The translations under genes were made by a program, and so were the position numbers. The notes beneath the pieces are model-generated. The model was not told the DNA's origin. It made no database searches and saw only the letters and a program-made list of their open reading frames with translations. Positions 47,938 through 57,537 of a stretch of 64,000 bases of DNA are shown piece by piece. The stretch's first letter is position 1. Each line of letters begins with the position of its first letter. This DNA is from Streptomyces sp. CNQ-509 (GTDB lineage: Bacteria > Actinomycetota > Actinomycetes > Streptomycetales > Streptomycetaceae): positions 7,123,447-7,187,446 of the forward strand of contig NZ_CP011492.1 in NCBI RefSeq assembly GCF_001011035.1, in the 5' to 3' direction.

Positions 47938-49011
47938 ATGGTGTCCGGGAGCCCGAGCCCGCCGCGGGACGGTGTCGTCGTCGTCGGCGCGGGGGTCGTG
48001 GGCGCCTCCGTGGCGTACCACCTTGCGCGCCTCGGGGTGCGCGTGACGCTGCTCGACCGGGAGGCGGCCCCGGCCGCGGGCGTCACGGGTGCCTCCTTCG
48101 CCTGGATCGGCGGCACCGCCGGCGACTGGCCCGGCGGCGCCGAGGACATGCGCGCGTCCGTGCTCGCCGACCACAGGCGGCTGGAGGCGGAGGTGCCGGA
48201 CTACGCGGTCCGCTGGACGGGCTCGCTGACGTGGACCGGCGAACAGAGCACGGACGGCACGCCCGCGGTGCCGGGCAGGCACCGGGTCGTACGGGACGGC
48301 ATCGCGGCGCTGGAGCCCCACCTCCGCGACCCGCCCGCGCACGCCCTCCACACCCCCGGCGACGGGGGCCTCGACCCGGAGGCGATGACCCGCGCGCTGA
48401 TCGCCGCCGCCCGCGCCCGCGGCGCGACGGTGCTCCTCGGCACTCCGGTGACGGCGCTGGAGACCGAGGCGGGCAGGGTCACCGGAGCGCGTTCCGCGAC
48501 CGGCTTCCACCCGGCGGCGACGGTCGTCCTCGCCGCCGGCACCGGCGTCGCCGCGCTGTCCGCGGCGCTGCCCGCCGAGGTGCCCGTACCGGAGTCCCCG
48601 GCCTTCCGGGTCCGGGTCGCGGCACCGCCGGGCCTGGTCAGGACCATCGTGTCGACACCGGAGTTCGAGGTGCGCGAGGTGCGCGACGGCGAACTCCTCA
48701 TGACCCTGCCGCGCGTCGACGGCACCTCACCCCCGGCGCTGGCACGGGCTGCCGAGAACGCCCTCCGCCACCTCAGGAACACCTTCCGGGGCGCCGAGGC
48801 GTGCCGGCTGCTCGACCACCGCCTGGGCCGCCGCCCGATGCCGCCCCGCGGCCCGCTCATCGGCTACGCGGCACCCGGCCGCTCCGCCTACGTCGCCGTC
48901 ATGCACGCGGCCGTCACCCTCGCCCCCACCGCCGGCCGCCTGATCGCGGCCGAACTCACCACGGGCGAACCGCCCCCCGAACTCCGCCGCTGCCGCCCGC
49001 CGGCCGCGTAA
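47938..49011 (+). CDS. FAD-dependent oxidoreductase (DAO family)
   Basis: The 357-residue protein starts at an ATG after GGGGAGG. The dinucleotide-binding motif GVVVVGAGVVGASVAYHLAR lies at residues 11-30, followed by LLDREAAPAAGVTGAS. DAO-type features follow: LDPEAMTRALIAAARARGAT, TVVLAAGTGVAAL and a C-terminal RPMPPRGPLIGYA with HAAVTLAPTAGRLIAAEL. It is somewhat short for the family, which oxidises amino acids, sarcosine or glycerol phosphate. The substrate is not evident. It is divergent from the LRR gene with a 118-bp gap. Confidence 0.88.
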   Translation: MVSGSPSPPRDGVVVVGAGVVGASVAYHLARLGVRVTLLDREAAPAAGVTGASFAWIGGTAGDWPGGAEDMRASVLADHRRLEAEVPDYAVRWTGSLTWTGEQSTDGTPAVPGRHRVVRDGIAALEPHLRDPPAHALHTPGDGGLDPEAMTRALIAAARARGATVLLGTPVTALETEAGRVTGARSATGFHPAATVVLAAGTGVAALSAALPAEVPVPESPAFRVRVAAPPGLVRTIVSTPEFEVREVRDGELLMTLPRVDGTSPPALARAAENALRHLRNTFRGAEACRLLDHRLGRRPMPPRGPLIGYAAPGRSAYVAVMHAAVTLAPTAGRLIAAELTTGEPPPELRRCRPPAA

Positions 49012-49123
49012 GGGCGCGACTGAGCGCGGACGCCGGCGTCCTGGCATACGCGGATCCGAGTAGCGGAGGTGTCTCCCCGCGGAGGACGCGGCCACACCCC
49101 CGCGGGCACCAGGCCGGCCACCC

Positions 49124-49378
49124 GTGAGGATCACCGGAGTGCAGTTCGGCGACGCCGCCCTGGCCGCCGCGGTCACCGCGGCCGGGCTCGCCGGCACGCA
49201 CGTCGCCGGCGGAGCGGAGCGTGCGGACGCTGCCGTCGACGGCCCGGCGGCGGACACGGTGACGGACGTGACCCCGGCCGGCCGGGTCCTGGGCTGGACC
49301 GTCAACCTGGCGGTGGCGCAGCTGCTGATCCGCCGCCGCAGGGCCCGGGCCCCCGGCCCGGCGGCGGCACCCGGGTAG
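49124..49378 (+). CDS. Uncertain small ORF
   Basis: An 84-codon frame from a GTG with no ribosome site has strong third-position GC and reads TAAGLAGTHVAGGAERADAA, then GRVLGWTVNLAVAQLLIRRR. I recognise no family. The surrounding 49012-49546 region holds no other candidate, so this may be a small gene or debris. Confidence 0.25.
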   Translation: MRITGVQFGDAALAAAVTAAGLAGTHVAGGAERADAAVDGPAADTVTDVTPAGRVLGWTVNLAVAQLLIRRRRARAPGPAAAPG

Positions 49379-49546
49379 GCGCGGGCCGGGCATACCGGGC
49401 ATAGGCGCCGGGACGGCGAGGCGTCCGCTACGGCGGCCGTGCGGCGATGCGGCGATCATGCGACCACGCCGGGCGAAGGAGGTCCGGAACCGTCCTCCTT
49501 CTTTCCTACGGTGGCGGGGAGCCCGGCAAACGAGAGGCACCGCCCC

Positions 49547-50476
49547 ATGAGCATCGTCGTCACCACCCCCACCGGCCGCGTCGGATCCCGCGTCGTCCGC
49601 GTCCTGCTCCAGGCCGGCGTACGCCCGCGGGTACTCGTCCGCGACCCTGCGCGTCTCGACCCGGCGACGCGCGGGCTCGTCGACGTACGCACCGGCGACA
49701 TGACGGACACGGCGTTCGTCCGCGAGGCGACGGCCGGTGCCCGGACCGTCTTCTGGGTCGACCCCACCCAGCCCACCGGCCCGGACCCCAACGCCGCCTC
49801 CGAGCGGACCGCCGCGGGACTCGTCGACGCCGCCCGCGCCGGTGACGTGGCGCGGGTCGTGCTGCTCAGCAGCATCGGGGCGGAACTGCGCGGCGGCGCC
49901 GGGCACATCGACGCCCTCGGCCGGATCGAGGAGTGCCTTGACGCCACCGGGGCCGACACCCTCCACCTGCGCTGCGCCTACTTCTTCAGCAACCTCCTCT
50001 TCTCCCTGGACGACCTGGCCCGCGGCGTGCTCCCCACGCAGTTCCACCCCGAGCGCCCCATGGCGTGGGTCGACCCGCGCGACATCGGCGACGTCGCCGC
50101 CGCGCGGCTGCTCGCCGGCGAGTGGAAGGGGCGCGTCGTCCAGGCCGTGCACGGGCCGGAGGACCTGAGCTTCCTCCAGGTCGCGGAGATCCTCACCGGG
50201 GTCCTGGGCCGCCCGGTGCGGGCGGAGGCCGTCAGCGACGCCGACGTACGCGCCGCGCTGGGCTCGGCGGGTCTGCCGCCGGGCGCGGTGGAGGCCGTCG
50301 CCGGCATGGCCGCCGGCACCCGCGACTTCACCCCCGAGCAGCCGCGCGACGTGCTCACCACCACGCCCACCACCCTCGCTGCCTGGGCGTACGCGCACCT
50401 GCGGCCCCGGGTCAGCGAAGCGATGCGGGCAGCGGCGGCGCGGGGTGGCGACGGCGCGGCAGGTGCCGCAGCGTGA
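49547..50476 (+). CDS. NmrA-like NAD(P)-binding reductase
   Basis: The 309-residue protein starts at an ATG. It has an atypical Rossmann motif VVTTPTGRVGSRVVRVLLQA G, then RPRVLVRDPARL, GDMTDTAFVREATAGARTVF and VLLSSIGAELRGG, with no catalytic Tyr-x-x-x-Lys. This fits the NmrA/TMR atypical SDR group (QOR2-like) that reduces quinones or senses NAD(P). A helical C-terminal region follows (LSFLQVAEILTGVLGRPVRA). Its last 65 bp overlap the convergent MFS gene, so one 3' end may be extended. Monocistronic. Confidence 0.87.
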   Translation: MSIVVTTPTGRVGSRVVRVLLQAGVRPRVLVRDPARLDPATRGLVDVRTGDMTDTAFVREATAGARTVFWVDPTQPTGPDPNAASERTAAGLVDAARAGDVARVVLLSSIGAELRGGAGHIDALGRIEECLDATGADTLHLRCAYFFSNLLFSLDDLARGVLPTQFHPERPMAWVDPRDIGDVAAARLLAGEWKGRVVQAVHGPEDLSFLQVAEILTGVLGRPVRAEAVSDADVRAALGSAGLPPGAVEAVAGMAAGTRDFTPEQPRDVLTTTPTTLAAWAYAHLRPRVSEAMRAAAARGGDGAAGAAA

Positions 50477-51911
50477 ACAGCCCGAGCGCCGCGTGCAGCA
50501 GCGCCGCGGCCAGCGCCGCCGCGTGCAGCCCCGTGACGAACGCGGACTCCGCCTGACCGGCCGCCGCCGCCGTGATCCCCGGCGCCTGCAACGTCTCGGT
50601 GAGCGTCCCGGCCAGGTCGGGACCCCGCAGCCGGAAGACGAGCGCCGCCAGCGAGCCGAGGAGCGCGATCCCGAGGGCGTTGCCGAGTTCGTTGCTCGTC
50701 TCGGCGATCGCCCCGGCGGAGCCCGCGCGCTCCGGCGGCACCGCGGCGACGGCGGTGTCCGCGACCACGCTGAACGAGATGCCGTAGCCGACCCCCGCGA
50801 CGACGGTGGCCGCGACGTACCAGCCCGTGCCGCCCGAGACCCCCGTGGGCAGGAGCAGCAGCAGCCCGCCGGCGATGACGAAGTGGCAGGCGAGCAGCGC
50901 CGCCCGGGTGCCGGTGCGCGCGACCACCGCCGGGGTGACGACGCAGGTGACCGTGAGCACCAGCGCGCCGGGCAGCGTCACGAGGGCGGCGTCGAAGACG
51001 CCGAGCCCGCGTACGGACTGCAGGTAGATGCCGCCCAGGTACGCCACCGCCGACCAGGCCGCCAGCGGCAGCAGCCCGGTGACCGCGGCGATCGCGAACA
51101 CCCGGTCGCGGAAGAGCCGGAGGTCGATCAGCGGGAGTGCGAGCCGCAGTTGGCGGCGTACGAACCACCACAGCAGGACGACGCCGGCGCCGGCCGCGAC
51201 CAGCGGGACGGCCGCGGGACCGTGGGCCGCCGCGCGCTTGATCCCGTAGACGGCCAGCAGAATGCCCGCGGCGGACAGCGCGACGCTCGGCACGTCGACC
51301 CGGCCCTGCCCGCCGGCACGTACCTCGCGCAGCAGCCGCGGGGCCAGCAGCAGGAAGAGCGCGACCACCGGAAGGTTGATGAGGAATACCGAGCCCCACC
51401 AGAAGTGGGCGAGCAGCTGCCCGCCCACCACCGGGCCGATCGCGAAGCCCGCGGCGAAGGCGGCCGCGAAGATCCCGATGGCCTGCGCGCGCCGCCGCGC
51501 GTCGGCGAACAGCTCGCTCAGCACCGCGAGCGCGGAGGGCAGCAGCGTGGCGCCGGCCACGCCCATCAGCACCCGGAACGCGATCAGCAGCTCCGCGGAC
51601 GGCGCGAACGCCGCGCCCGCGGAGGCGGCGCCGAACACCGCCGCCCCGGTCAGCAGCAGCCGGAGCCTGCCGTACCGGTCGCCGATGCCGCCGAACGCGA
51701 TGAGCAGGGAGCCGACCGCGAACCCGTAGCCGTCGAGTATCCAGAGCGCCTGGTCCGCCGACGGCGACAGCTCCGCCGAGATCGCGGCCATCGCCAGGAA
51801 CAGCACCGAGCCGTCCATCGCGACCAGCAGTACCGGGCCGAGCACCACGAGCAGGCCGAGCCAGGCCCGCGCGCCGGGGGCGGTAGGGGGAGATGTCCGC
51901 TGTACGTCCAT
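50412..51911 (-). CDS. MFS efflux transporter (DHA2 type) with divergent XRE regulator
   Basis: The 499-residue protein starts at an ATG; a GTG at 51917 has the better-placed GGAG and is an alternative. It shows about 14 helices, with motifs LVAMDGSVLFLAMAAISAEL, GGIGDRYGRLRLLLTGA, AFRVLMGVAGATLLPSALAV and GPVVGGQLLAHFWWGSVFLI. Homologues are SmvA/QacA-like pumps for quaternary amines and other drugs. The divergent XRE gene 115 bp away is the probable regulator. Convergent overlap with the NmrA-like gene is 65 bp. Confidence 0.9.
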   Translation of the reverse strand: MDVQRTSPPTAPGARAWLGLLVVLGPVLLVAMDGSVLFLAMAAISAELSPSADQALWILDGYGFAVGSLLIAFGGIGDRYGRLRLLLTGAAVFGAASAGAAFAPSAELLIAFRVLMGVAGATLLPSALAVLSELFADARRRAQAIGIFAAAFAAGFAIGPVVGGQLLAHFWWGSVFLINLPVVALFLLLAPRLLREVRAGGQGRVDVPSVALSAAGILLAVYGIKRAAAHGPAAVPLVAAGAGVVLLWWFVRRQLRLALPLIDLRLFRDRVFAIAAVTGLLPLAAWSAVAYLGGIYLQSVRGLGVFDAALVTLPGALVLTVTCVVTPAVVARTGTRAALLACHFVIAGGLLLLLPTGVSGGTGWYVAATVVAGVGYGISFSVVADTAVAAVPPERAGSAGAIAETSNELGNALGIALLGSLAALVFRLRGPDLAGTLTETLQAPGITAAAAGQAESAFVTGLHAAALAAALLHAALGLFTLRHLPRRRHPAPPLPASLR

Positions 51912-52025
51912 GGCCACGACGGTGCTCCGGCGCACGGCCGTCAGCCATCCCCGCACCGTGGGTACACCCGGCGGGGATACCCGGGGCCGCCGCACCCGCG
52001 CCCGCCCCGACGTAGCCTCGGGACC

Positions 52026-52883
52026 ATGGAGCTGGAGAACCTCGGGACGTACCTGAAGACCCGCCGCGGCCGCGTCACGCCCGCCGCGGCCGGACTCGGC
52101 ACCTACGGCGCCGCCCGCCGGGTGCCGGGGCTGCGGCGCGAGGAGCTGGCGCAGCTCGCCGGGGTGAGCGCCGGGTACTACACGCGGCTGGAGCAGGGGC
52201 AGGCCGGCACCGCCTCCCGGCAGGTGCTCGACGCGCTGGCCCGGGTGCTGCGGCTCGACCCGGCCGAGACGGCCCACCTGCACAACCTTGCCCGCCGGCC
52301 GGCCGCGCCGCGGCTGGCCCGGCCCGCGCCCGAGGCGCCGCACCCCCGGGTGCTGGCACTGCTGACGTCCCTGGCCGAGACGACGCCGGCCGTCGTGCTG
52401 GGCCGCCGCGGCGACGTGCTGGCCTGGAACCGCACCGGGCACGCGCTCGTCGCCGAGCACGTCGACTTCGACGCCCCCGGGGACCCCGCCCGCCGGCCCT
52501 CGGTGCCCCGGATGTTCTTCCTCGACCCGCTCGTACGGGACCAGCACGCCAACTGGGCGGAGCTGGCCCGCATCCACGTCGCGTACCTGCGGCTGACCGC
52601 GGGCCGCTACCCCACCGACGCCCGCCTCGCCGAGCTGATCGGTGAACTCGCCATGGGCAGCGGGGACTTCGCGGAGCTGTGGGCCGCGGGCGATGTCGCC
52701 GACTGCACCGTGGGCACGATGCGGCTGCGGCACCCCACCGTCGGCGCGCTCGACGTCGGCTACCAGGTCTGGCTGCAGCCCGACAGCCCCGGCCACCGGC
52801 TGGAGGTCTACACCCCGGACGACCCCGCCTCCGCCGACGCCCTCCGGCTGCTGTCCGCCCGGTCGTACCCGGCGGGCGCCTGA
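52026..52883 (+). CDS. XRE-family regulator with MmyB-like ligand-binding domain
   Basis: The 285-residue protein starts at an ATG. The N-terminal helix-turn-helix reads LGTYLKTRRGRVTPAAAGL, VPGLRREELAQLAGVSAGYY TRLEQGQ, typical of the MmyB group. The C-terminal domain (about 105-285) matches the MmyB ligand-binding fold (VVLGRRGDVLAWNRTGHALV, PRMFFLDPLVRD, WAELARIHVAYLRL, DVGYQVWLQPDSPGHRLEVY). These regulators control adjacent oxidoreductase or pump genes. It is divergent from the MFS pump, which is the likely target. Confidence 0.9.
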   Translation: MELENLGTYLKTRRGRVTPAAAGLGTYGAARRVPGLRREELAQLAGVSAGYYTRLEQGQAGTASRQVLDALARVLRLDPAETAHLHNLARRPAAPRLARPAPEAPHPRVLALLTSLAETTPAVVLGRRGDVLAWNRTGHALVAEHVDFDAPGDPARRPSVPRMFFLDPLVRDQHANWAELARIHVAYLRLTAGRYPTDARLAELIGELAMGSGDFAELWAAGDVADCTVGTMRLRHPTVGALDVGYQVWLQPDSPGHRLEVYTPDDPASADALRLLSARSYPAGA

Positions 52884-52895
52884 CACGATGCGGGC

Positions 52896-53678
52896 ATGAC
52901 CTCCCCGAACGAGCACGGTGGCCCCGGCGGCCGGAACCGGCGGGAGCGAAGCGAGCGGGAGCGGCGCGAGCGGAGCCGGCAGGCCGGCTCCTTCGGCGGC
53001 GCCGCCGGCGCCTACGAGCGCGGCCGCCCGCCCTACCCGCCGGAGGCGACCGCCTGGCTGGTGCCGGAATCCGCCCGCGCGGTCGTCGACCTCGGCGCCG
53101 GCACCGGCAAGCTGACCCGCGCCCTGCGCGCACCAGGGCGCGAACTCGTCGCCGTCGAGCCCTCCGCCGGCATGCGCGAGGAGTTCGCCCGCGTCGTGCC
53201 CGGCATACGGGCCCTCGCCGGCACCGCCGAGTCGATACCCCTGCCCGACGCGAGCGCCGACACCGTCGTCTGCGCCCAGGCGTGGCACTGGGCCGACCCC
53301 GAACGCGCCGTCCCCGAGGTCGCCCGGCTGCTGCGCCCCGGCGGACGGCTCGCGCTGGTGTGGAACAACCGCGACGAGTCCGTGCCCTGGGTCGCGGAGC
53401 TGGGCCGGCTGCTGCGCGAGTACGCCCCCGCACCCGCGGAGGACCGCCAGACCGACCGCATCGGCGCGCCGTTCGGGCCCGTCGAGCGCCGGGACTTCCG
53501 CTGGCGCCACCCCGTGACCGAGGCGGAGATCGTCGACATGATCGCCTCCCGCAGCTACGTGATCACCCTGGCGCCCGCCGTACGCGACCGGCTGCTGGAC
53601 CGGGTACGGGCCCTTCTCGCGGTGGCGCGACCGGGTGAGATGCCGTACGTGACCGAGTGCCATCGCGCCGCGCGATGA
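52896..53678 (+). CDS. Class I SAM-dependent methyltransferase
   Basis: The 260-residue protein starts at an ATG 13 bp after the XRE stop. A highly charged N-terminus (RRERSERERRERSRQ) precedes the Methyltransf_11 fold: RAVVDLGAGTGKLTRAL (motif I), LVAVEPSAGM, LAGTAESIPLPDASADTVVC AQAWHWAD and LLRPGGRLALVWNNRDE. The acceptor is unknown. It may be cotranscribed with the XRE gene but has no obvious link to it. Confidence 0.88.
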   Translation: MTSPNEHGGPGGRNRRERSERERRERSRQAGSFGGAAGAYERGRPPYPPEATAWLVPESARAVVDLGAGTGKLTRALRAPGRELVAVEPSAGMREEFARVVPGIRALAGTAESIPLPDASADTVVCAQAWHWADPERAVPEVARLLRPGGRLALVWNNRDESVPWVAELGRLLREYAPAPAEDRQTDRIGAPFGPVERRDFRWRHPVTEAEIVDMIASRSYVITLAPAVRDRLLDRVRALLAVARPGEMPYVTECHRAAR

Positions 53679-53741
53679 GTTTCGCCGGGCCGGCCGGTCC
53701 ATCCGTACAGAAAGGCAATCCCCGAACGCCGGAGGAGCACC

Positions 53742-54428
53742 ATGACCGCCCACGCACTGCCGCCCGTCGTCGACACCGGCACCTGGCGGCGCGAGCTGGA
53801 CGCGCTGCGCGTCCGCGAGAAGGCCGCGACCCGGGAGCTCGACGCCATCGCCGCGCAGCGGCGCCGGCTGCCGATGGTCGAGATGCCCGACTACACCCTG
53901 GAGGGCGAGGAGGGGCCGGTCCGGCTCGTGGACGTCTTCGACGGCAAGTCGCAGCTCATCGTCTACAACCACATGTGGTTCGAGGACAAGGAGTGGCAGT
54001 GCGGCGGCTGCACGAGCTACACCGCGCAGTTCACCCGGTTCGGCTTCCTCGAACCGTACGACGCGCGGTTCGTCATCGTCACGCAGGGCCCGATCGACCA
54101 GGCGCTGGCGTACAAGAAGCGCGTCGGCAACAAGATGACCTGGTACTCCACCGCCAACAGCCCGTTCGGCGCCGACGTCGACGCCCCGAAGGGCGGCGGG
54201 TTCGCGCTCAACGTCTTCCTGCGCGACGGCGACACCGTCTACCGCACCTGGCACTCCAGTGGCCGCGGCACCGAGCAGTTGAGCCACACCTTCCCGCTCG
54301 TCGACGTGCTGCCGTACGGCCGGCAGGAGGAGTGGCAGGACTCGCCCGAGGGCTGGCCGCAGTCGCCCGCGTACAGCGGCTGGCTCGACTCGAAGGACAT
54401 CGCCCGCCTCTACGGCGAGGACGCGTAG
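53742..54428 (+). CDS. DUF899 thioredoxin-like protein
   Basis: The 228-residue protein starts at an ATG after GGAGGAGC. The DUF899 architecture is complete: helical WRRELDALRVREKAATRELD AIAAQRRRLPMV, then YTLEGEEGPVRLVDVFDGKS, LIVYNHMWFEDKEWQCGGCT SY (CxxC) and YDARFVIVTQGPID, ending with FLRDGDTVYRTWHSSGRGTE QL. Members have a peroxiredoxin/thioredoxin fold and are annotated as dithiol-disulfide isomerase-like; the substrate is undefined. Confidence 0.9.
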   Translation: MTAHALPPVVDTGTWRRELDALRVREKAATRELDAIAAQRRRLPMVEMPDYTLEGEEGPVRLVDVFDGKSQLIVYNHMWFEDKEWQCGGCTSYTAQFTRFGFLEPYDARFVIVTQGPIDQALAYKKRVGNKMTWYSTANSPFGADVDAPKGGGFALNVFLRDGDTVYRTWHSSGRGTEQLSHTFPLVDVLPYGRQEEWQDSPEGWPQSPAYSGWLDSKDIARLYGEDA

Positions 54429-54438
54429 GCCGGCCCGC

Positions 54439-54965
54439 CTACGGACCGGGAGGGGGCGGCGGAGGCGGCGGGAGCGTCGCCGTGCTCGGCGCCGACTCGG
54501 GCCACACCAGCAGCAGCGGGCACGGCGCGTGGTCGACGACGAACCGGCTCTCCGGCCCCAGGCTGCGCGGGCCAGGTGGGCGCGGTCGCCGTCCCGGGCG
54601 ACGACCAGCAGCTCGGCGTCCGCCGCCGCCGCGACGACCTCCCGCTCGACCCGGCCCGTGCGCTTGGCCAGGGTGCAGGGCCGGCCCAGCCGGGCCGCGG
54701 CCTCGGCCAGCAGCTCGTCGGCGGAGGCGTCCGCGAGCCGCGCGACCCGCTCGCCCGGGTCGGGTCCTGGGCCCTCGTGCCCCGGCCGCCCCGGCGCGGG
54801 CCCGCCCCGGCCCAGCAGCCCGGCGAGGGCACCGTGCGCCGCGCCGGGCACGTCTGCCGGGGCGACGTGCGGGAGGACGACCTCCGCCTCCTCGGGCGCC
54901 TGCGCGCCCGCGGCGGCCACGCAGGCGGGCCACGTGCCCTCGACGATCCACACCACCACGGCCAC
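54439..54965 (-). pseudogene. Universal stress protein-like gene with 1-nt frameshift
   Basis: The frame from an ATG at 54965 reads MAVVVWIVEGTWPACVAAAG, EEAEVVLPHVAPADVPGAAH and ELLVVARDGDRAHLARA, then loses similarity. The neighbouring frame continues SLGPESRFVVDHAPCPLLLV WPES to a TAG at 54439, the expected UspA end ('G..s..v..hapCPVLvV'). The break lies near 54567-54575 and is repaired by adding one base. A sequencing error is possible. It follows the ArsB-like remnant by 3 bp and was probably its operon partner. Confidence 0.65.
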
Positions 54966-54968
54966 GGG

Positions 54969-55735
54969 TCATCCTCCTCCGATCACGGTGAGCGAGACCC
55001 ACAGTGCCAGCACCGCGGCGCCCAGGGCCGCCGGTACGGCGTACACGCCGAGGCGGGTGAACTCCTTCAGTTCCACCTCCGCGTCGTACGCGTGCACCAC
55101 GCGCCGCCCCAGCAGGGTCGCGAGCGAGCCCGTATAGGTGAGGGTGGGGCCGATGTTCACGCCCAGCAGCACCGCCAGCACCGCGGCGGGGCCCGACGGG
55201 GCCGCGAGCGGCAGCTCAGCCCGCTCGCGGCGAAGGCGAGCAGGTTGGTGAGGTTGGAGACGGGCAGCAGCAGGGACGCGGAGTTCGACAGGTGCGTGCA
55301 GGCGTACACGTGCGGCCGGGGCCGCGCGCCCAGCCGCGCGGCCGTCGCGAACACCACCGGCGTCAGCAGCACCACCGTCGCGTCCAGGCTGAGCACCGCG
55401 GTGTTCGCCGAGGCGAGGACGAAGACCTGCGCCAGCAGCCGGCGCGGCCGTCCCGCGGCGGTACGCGCCATCCACGCGCCGCACGCCGTGAACAGCCCGT
55501 CGTCGTCGCACAGCCGGGCGAGCACCAGCACCGCCGCCAGAAACCCGGCGACCGGCCCCAGCCGCGCCGCCTCGTCGGCCGCGTGGCCGGTGGAGAGCGC
55601 CCCGGTGGCGAGGGCGACCCCCGCCGCGGGCACCGCCACCACCGCCTCCGGCAGCCCCCACGGCCGTACCACCGCGCAGGCCAGCACCGCCGCCAGCAGC
55701 ACGACGGACAGGGTCTCGGCCACCGCAGCACTCAC
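54969..55735 (-). pseudogene. ArsB/SLC13-like transporter with large internal deletion
   Basis: The N-terminal part from a GTG at 55735 is well preserved: helices around VVLLAAVLACAVVRPWGLPE and FLAAVLVLARLCDDDGLFTA, then ANTAVLSLDATVVLLTPVVF and HLSNSASLLLPVSNLTNLLA. Near 55210-55220 the frame changes and the sequence jumps to the last two helices (AVLLGVNIGPTLTYTGSLAT LLGRR, LGVYAVPAALGAAVLALWVS). About 150-170 residues of the normal 400-plus are missing. Arsenite or anion transport should be lost. Confidence 0.7.
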
Positions 55736-55811
55736 CGGCTCATCCTGGCCGCTGCCGGCCCGCCGCCGCGCGAGGCGAGGCCGTGTCAGACCGGCCTTCT
55801 AACCTGGTCCG

Positions 55812-56600
55812 ATGGAGCGATTCGAGGGATACGGGGTGCTGGTCACGGGCGCCGGACAGGGCATAGGCGAGGCGGTCGCCCGCCGCTTCGCCGCGGAGGG
55901 CGCGGGCGTGCTGGTCACCGACCGGGACGGCGAGCGGGCCGAGCGGGCCGCCGCCGCGATCGGCGCCGCCGGCGGTACGGCCGCGGCGCTCGCCTGCGAC
56001 GTGACGGACGGCGCGGCGGTCCGGGCGGCGGTCGCGTACGCGGCCGAGTCCTTCGGCGGGCTGCACGTCCTCGTCAACAACGCCTACGCCGTCCACCGCG
56101 ACCCGCCGCGCTTCGAGGACTGGCGGGAGCCCGACTGGTACGAGGACTTCGAGGTCACCCTGCACGGCGCGGCGCGCTGCGCCCGCGCGGCGCTGCCGCT
56201 GCTGGCCGCCGCCCCGGGCCGGTCCGCGATCGTCAACATCGGCTCGGTCAACGCCGAACGCCACTACGGCGAGCACGCGTACAGCGCCGCCAAGGCCGCG
56301 CTCGTCTCCCTGACCCGCACCCTCGCCGTGGAGAGCGCGGCGCGCGGCGTGCGCGTGAACCTCGTCGAGCCCGGCACCGTGCGCACCGCCGTCTGGGCCG
56401 GCCGGCCCGGGGTCCTGGCCCGGGTCGAGGAGCACTACCCGCTGGGCCGGGTCGGCGAACCGGACGACATCGCGGCGGCGGTGGCGTTCCTCGCCTCCGG
56501 CGACGCGGCGTGGATCACCGGGGTCAGCCTGCCGGTGGACGGCGGGCTGCTGGCGAGCCACCTCGCGATGTCCCGGAGCATCGCGGGCGACGGGGCGTGA
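55812..56600 (+). CDS. Short-chain dehydrogenase/reductase
   Basis: The 262-residue protein starts at an ATG. Classical SDR features: GVLVTGAGQGIGEAVARRFA (TGxxxGxG), VLVTDRDGERAE (Asp favouring NAD), ALACDVTD, VLVNNAY, IVNIGSVNA (Ser) and YSAAKAALVSL (Tyr-x-x-x-Lys), ending GVSLPVDGGLL. Substrate unknown. Divergent from the ArsB-like remnant with a 76-bp gap. Confidence 0.92.
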   Translation: MERFEGYGVLVTGAGQGIGEAVARRFAAEGAGVLVTDRDGERAERAAAAIGAAGGTAAALACDVTDGAAVRAAVAYAAESFGGLHVLVNNAYAVHRDPPRFEDWREPDWYEDFEVTLHGAARCARAALPLLAAAPGRSAIVNIGSVNAERHYGEHAYSAAKAALVSLTRTLAVESAARGVRVNLVEPGTVRTAVWAGRPGVLARVEEHYPLGRVGEPDDIAAAVAFLASGDAAWITGVSLPVDGGLLASHLAMSRSIAGDGA

Positions 56601-56724
56601 CCGGCCACCCGGCCGGCGCGGCGGCCGGGCCTCCGGGAGGCGGTGACGACGGGCGCCGGTGACGGCGGGCGCCGCCTCGGTTACGTTGTCCGGGCCGCGC
56701 CCCCGACCCCGGACGGTGGAGATC

Positions 56725-57537
56725 ATGTCAGAGGAAACCTTCAGCGACGGCACGCAGCGGGTGGTCATCGACACCTCGGTGCCGCACTCGGCGAGGATCT
56801 TCAACTACTGGATCGGCGGCAAGGACAACTACGAGCCGGACCGCGCCGCCGGCGCCCGGTTCCAGCAGGTCTTCCCGGAGATCGTCGATCTCGCCCGCAG
56901 CGGGCGGCAGTTCCTGCGCCGGGTCGTCGGCCACCTCGCCGGGGAGGCGGGCGTGCGGCAGTTCCTGGACATCGGCACCGGACTGCCCACCGCGGACAAC
57001 ACCCACGAGGTGGCCCAGCGCGCGGCCCCCGACTCCCGCATCGTCTACGTCGACAACGACAAACTCGTCCTCGCCCATGCCCGCGGCCTGCTCACCAGCA
57101 CCCCGGAGGGCGCGACCGCGTACATCGACGCGGACGTCGAGGACCCCGAGGCGATACTCGCGGGCGCGGCGCGCACCCTGGACCTCGACCGCCCGGTCGC
57201 CGTCATCCTCATGGGCATCCTGGCGCACGTCGACGGCTACGAGCAGGCCAGGTCGGTGGTGCGGCGGCTGATGGACCCGCTGCCGTCCGGCAGTTACCTG
57301 GCGATACGCGACGGCGTCGAGGGGAACGAGAAGTACAGCCGCGCCATCGCCGGCTACAACGCCTCCGGCGCCGTGCCGTACCACCTGCGCAGCGCGGCGC
57401 AGATCGCCGGCTACCTCGACGGCTTGGAGCCGGTCGAGCCCGGTGTGGTGTCCTGCCCGCTGTGGCGGCCCGAGCCGGTGGAGGTGGGCAGCCCGGTGGA
57501 GATGGCGGTCCTGGGCGGAGTCGGCCGGAAGCCGTAG
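56725..57537 (+). CDS. DUF574-family SAM-dependent methyltransferase
   Basis: The 270-residue protein starts at an ATG. It shows the family signature VPHSARIFNYWIGGKDNYEP DRAAG at residues 19-43, then RQFLDIGTGLPTADNTHEVA (SAM site) and RIVYVDNDKLVLAHARGLL. This family is greatly expanded in Streptomyces and is often encoded next to DUF5753 XRE regulators, as here. The acceptor substrate is unknown. Confidence 0.9.
   Translation: MSEETFSDGTQRVVIDTSVPHSARIFNYWIGGKDNYEPDRAAGARFQQVFPEIVDLARSGRQFLRRVVGHLAGEAGVRQFLDIGTGLPTADNTHEVAQRAAPDSRIVYVDNDKLVLAHARGLLTSTPEGATAYIDADVEDPEAILAGAARTLDLDRPVAVILMGILAHVDGYEQARSVVRRLMDPLPSGSYLAIRDGVEGNEKYSRAIAGYNASGAVPYHLRSAAQIAGYLDGLEPVEPGVVSCPLWRPEPVEVGSPVEMAVLGGVGRKP

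Noticed and set aside
48727..49305. Minus-strand frame spanning the end of the FAD oxidase gene
   Set aside because: Composition and lack of motifs identify it as a shadow; the oxidase frame has clear family motifs.
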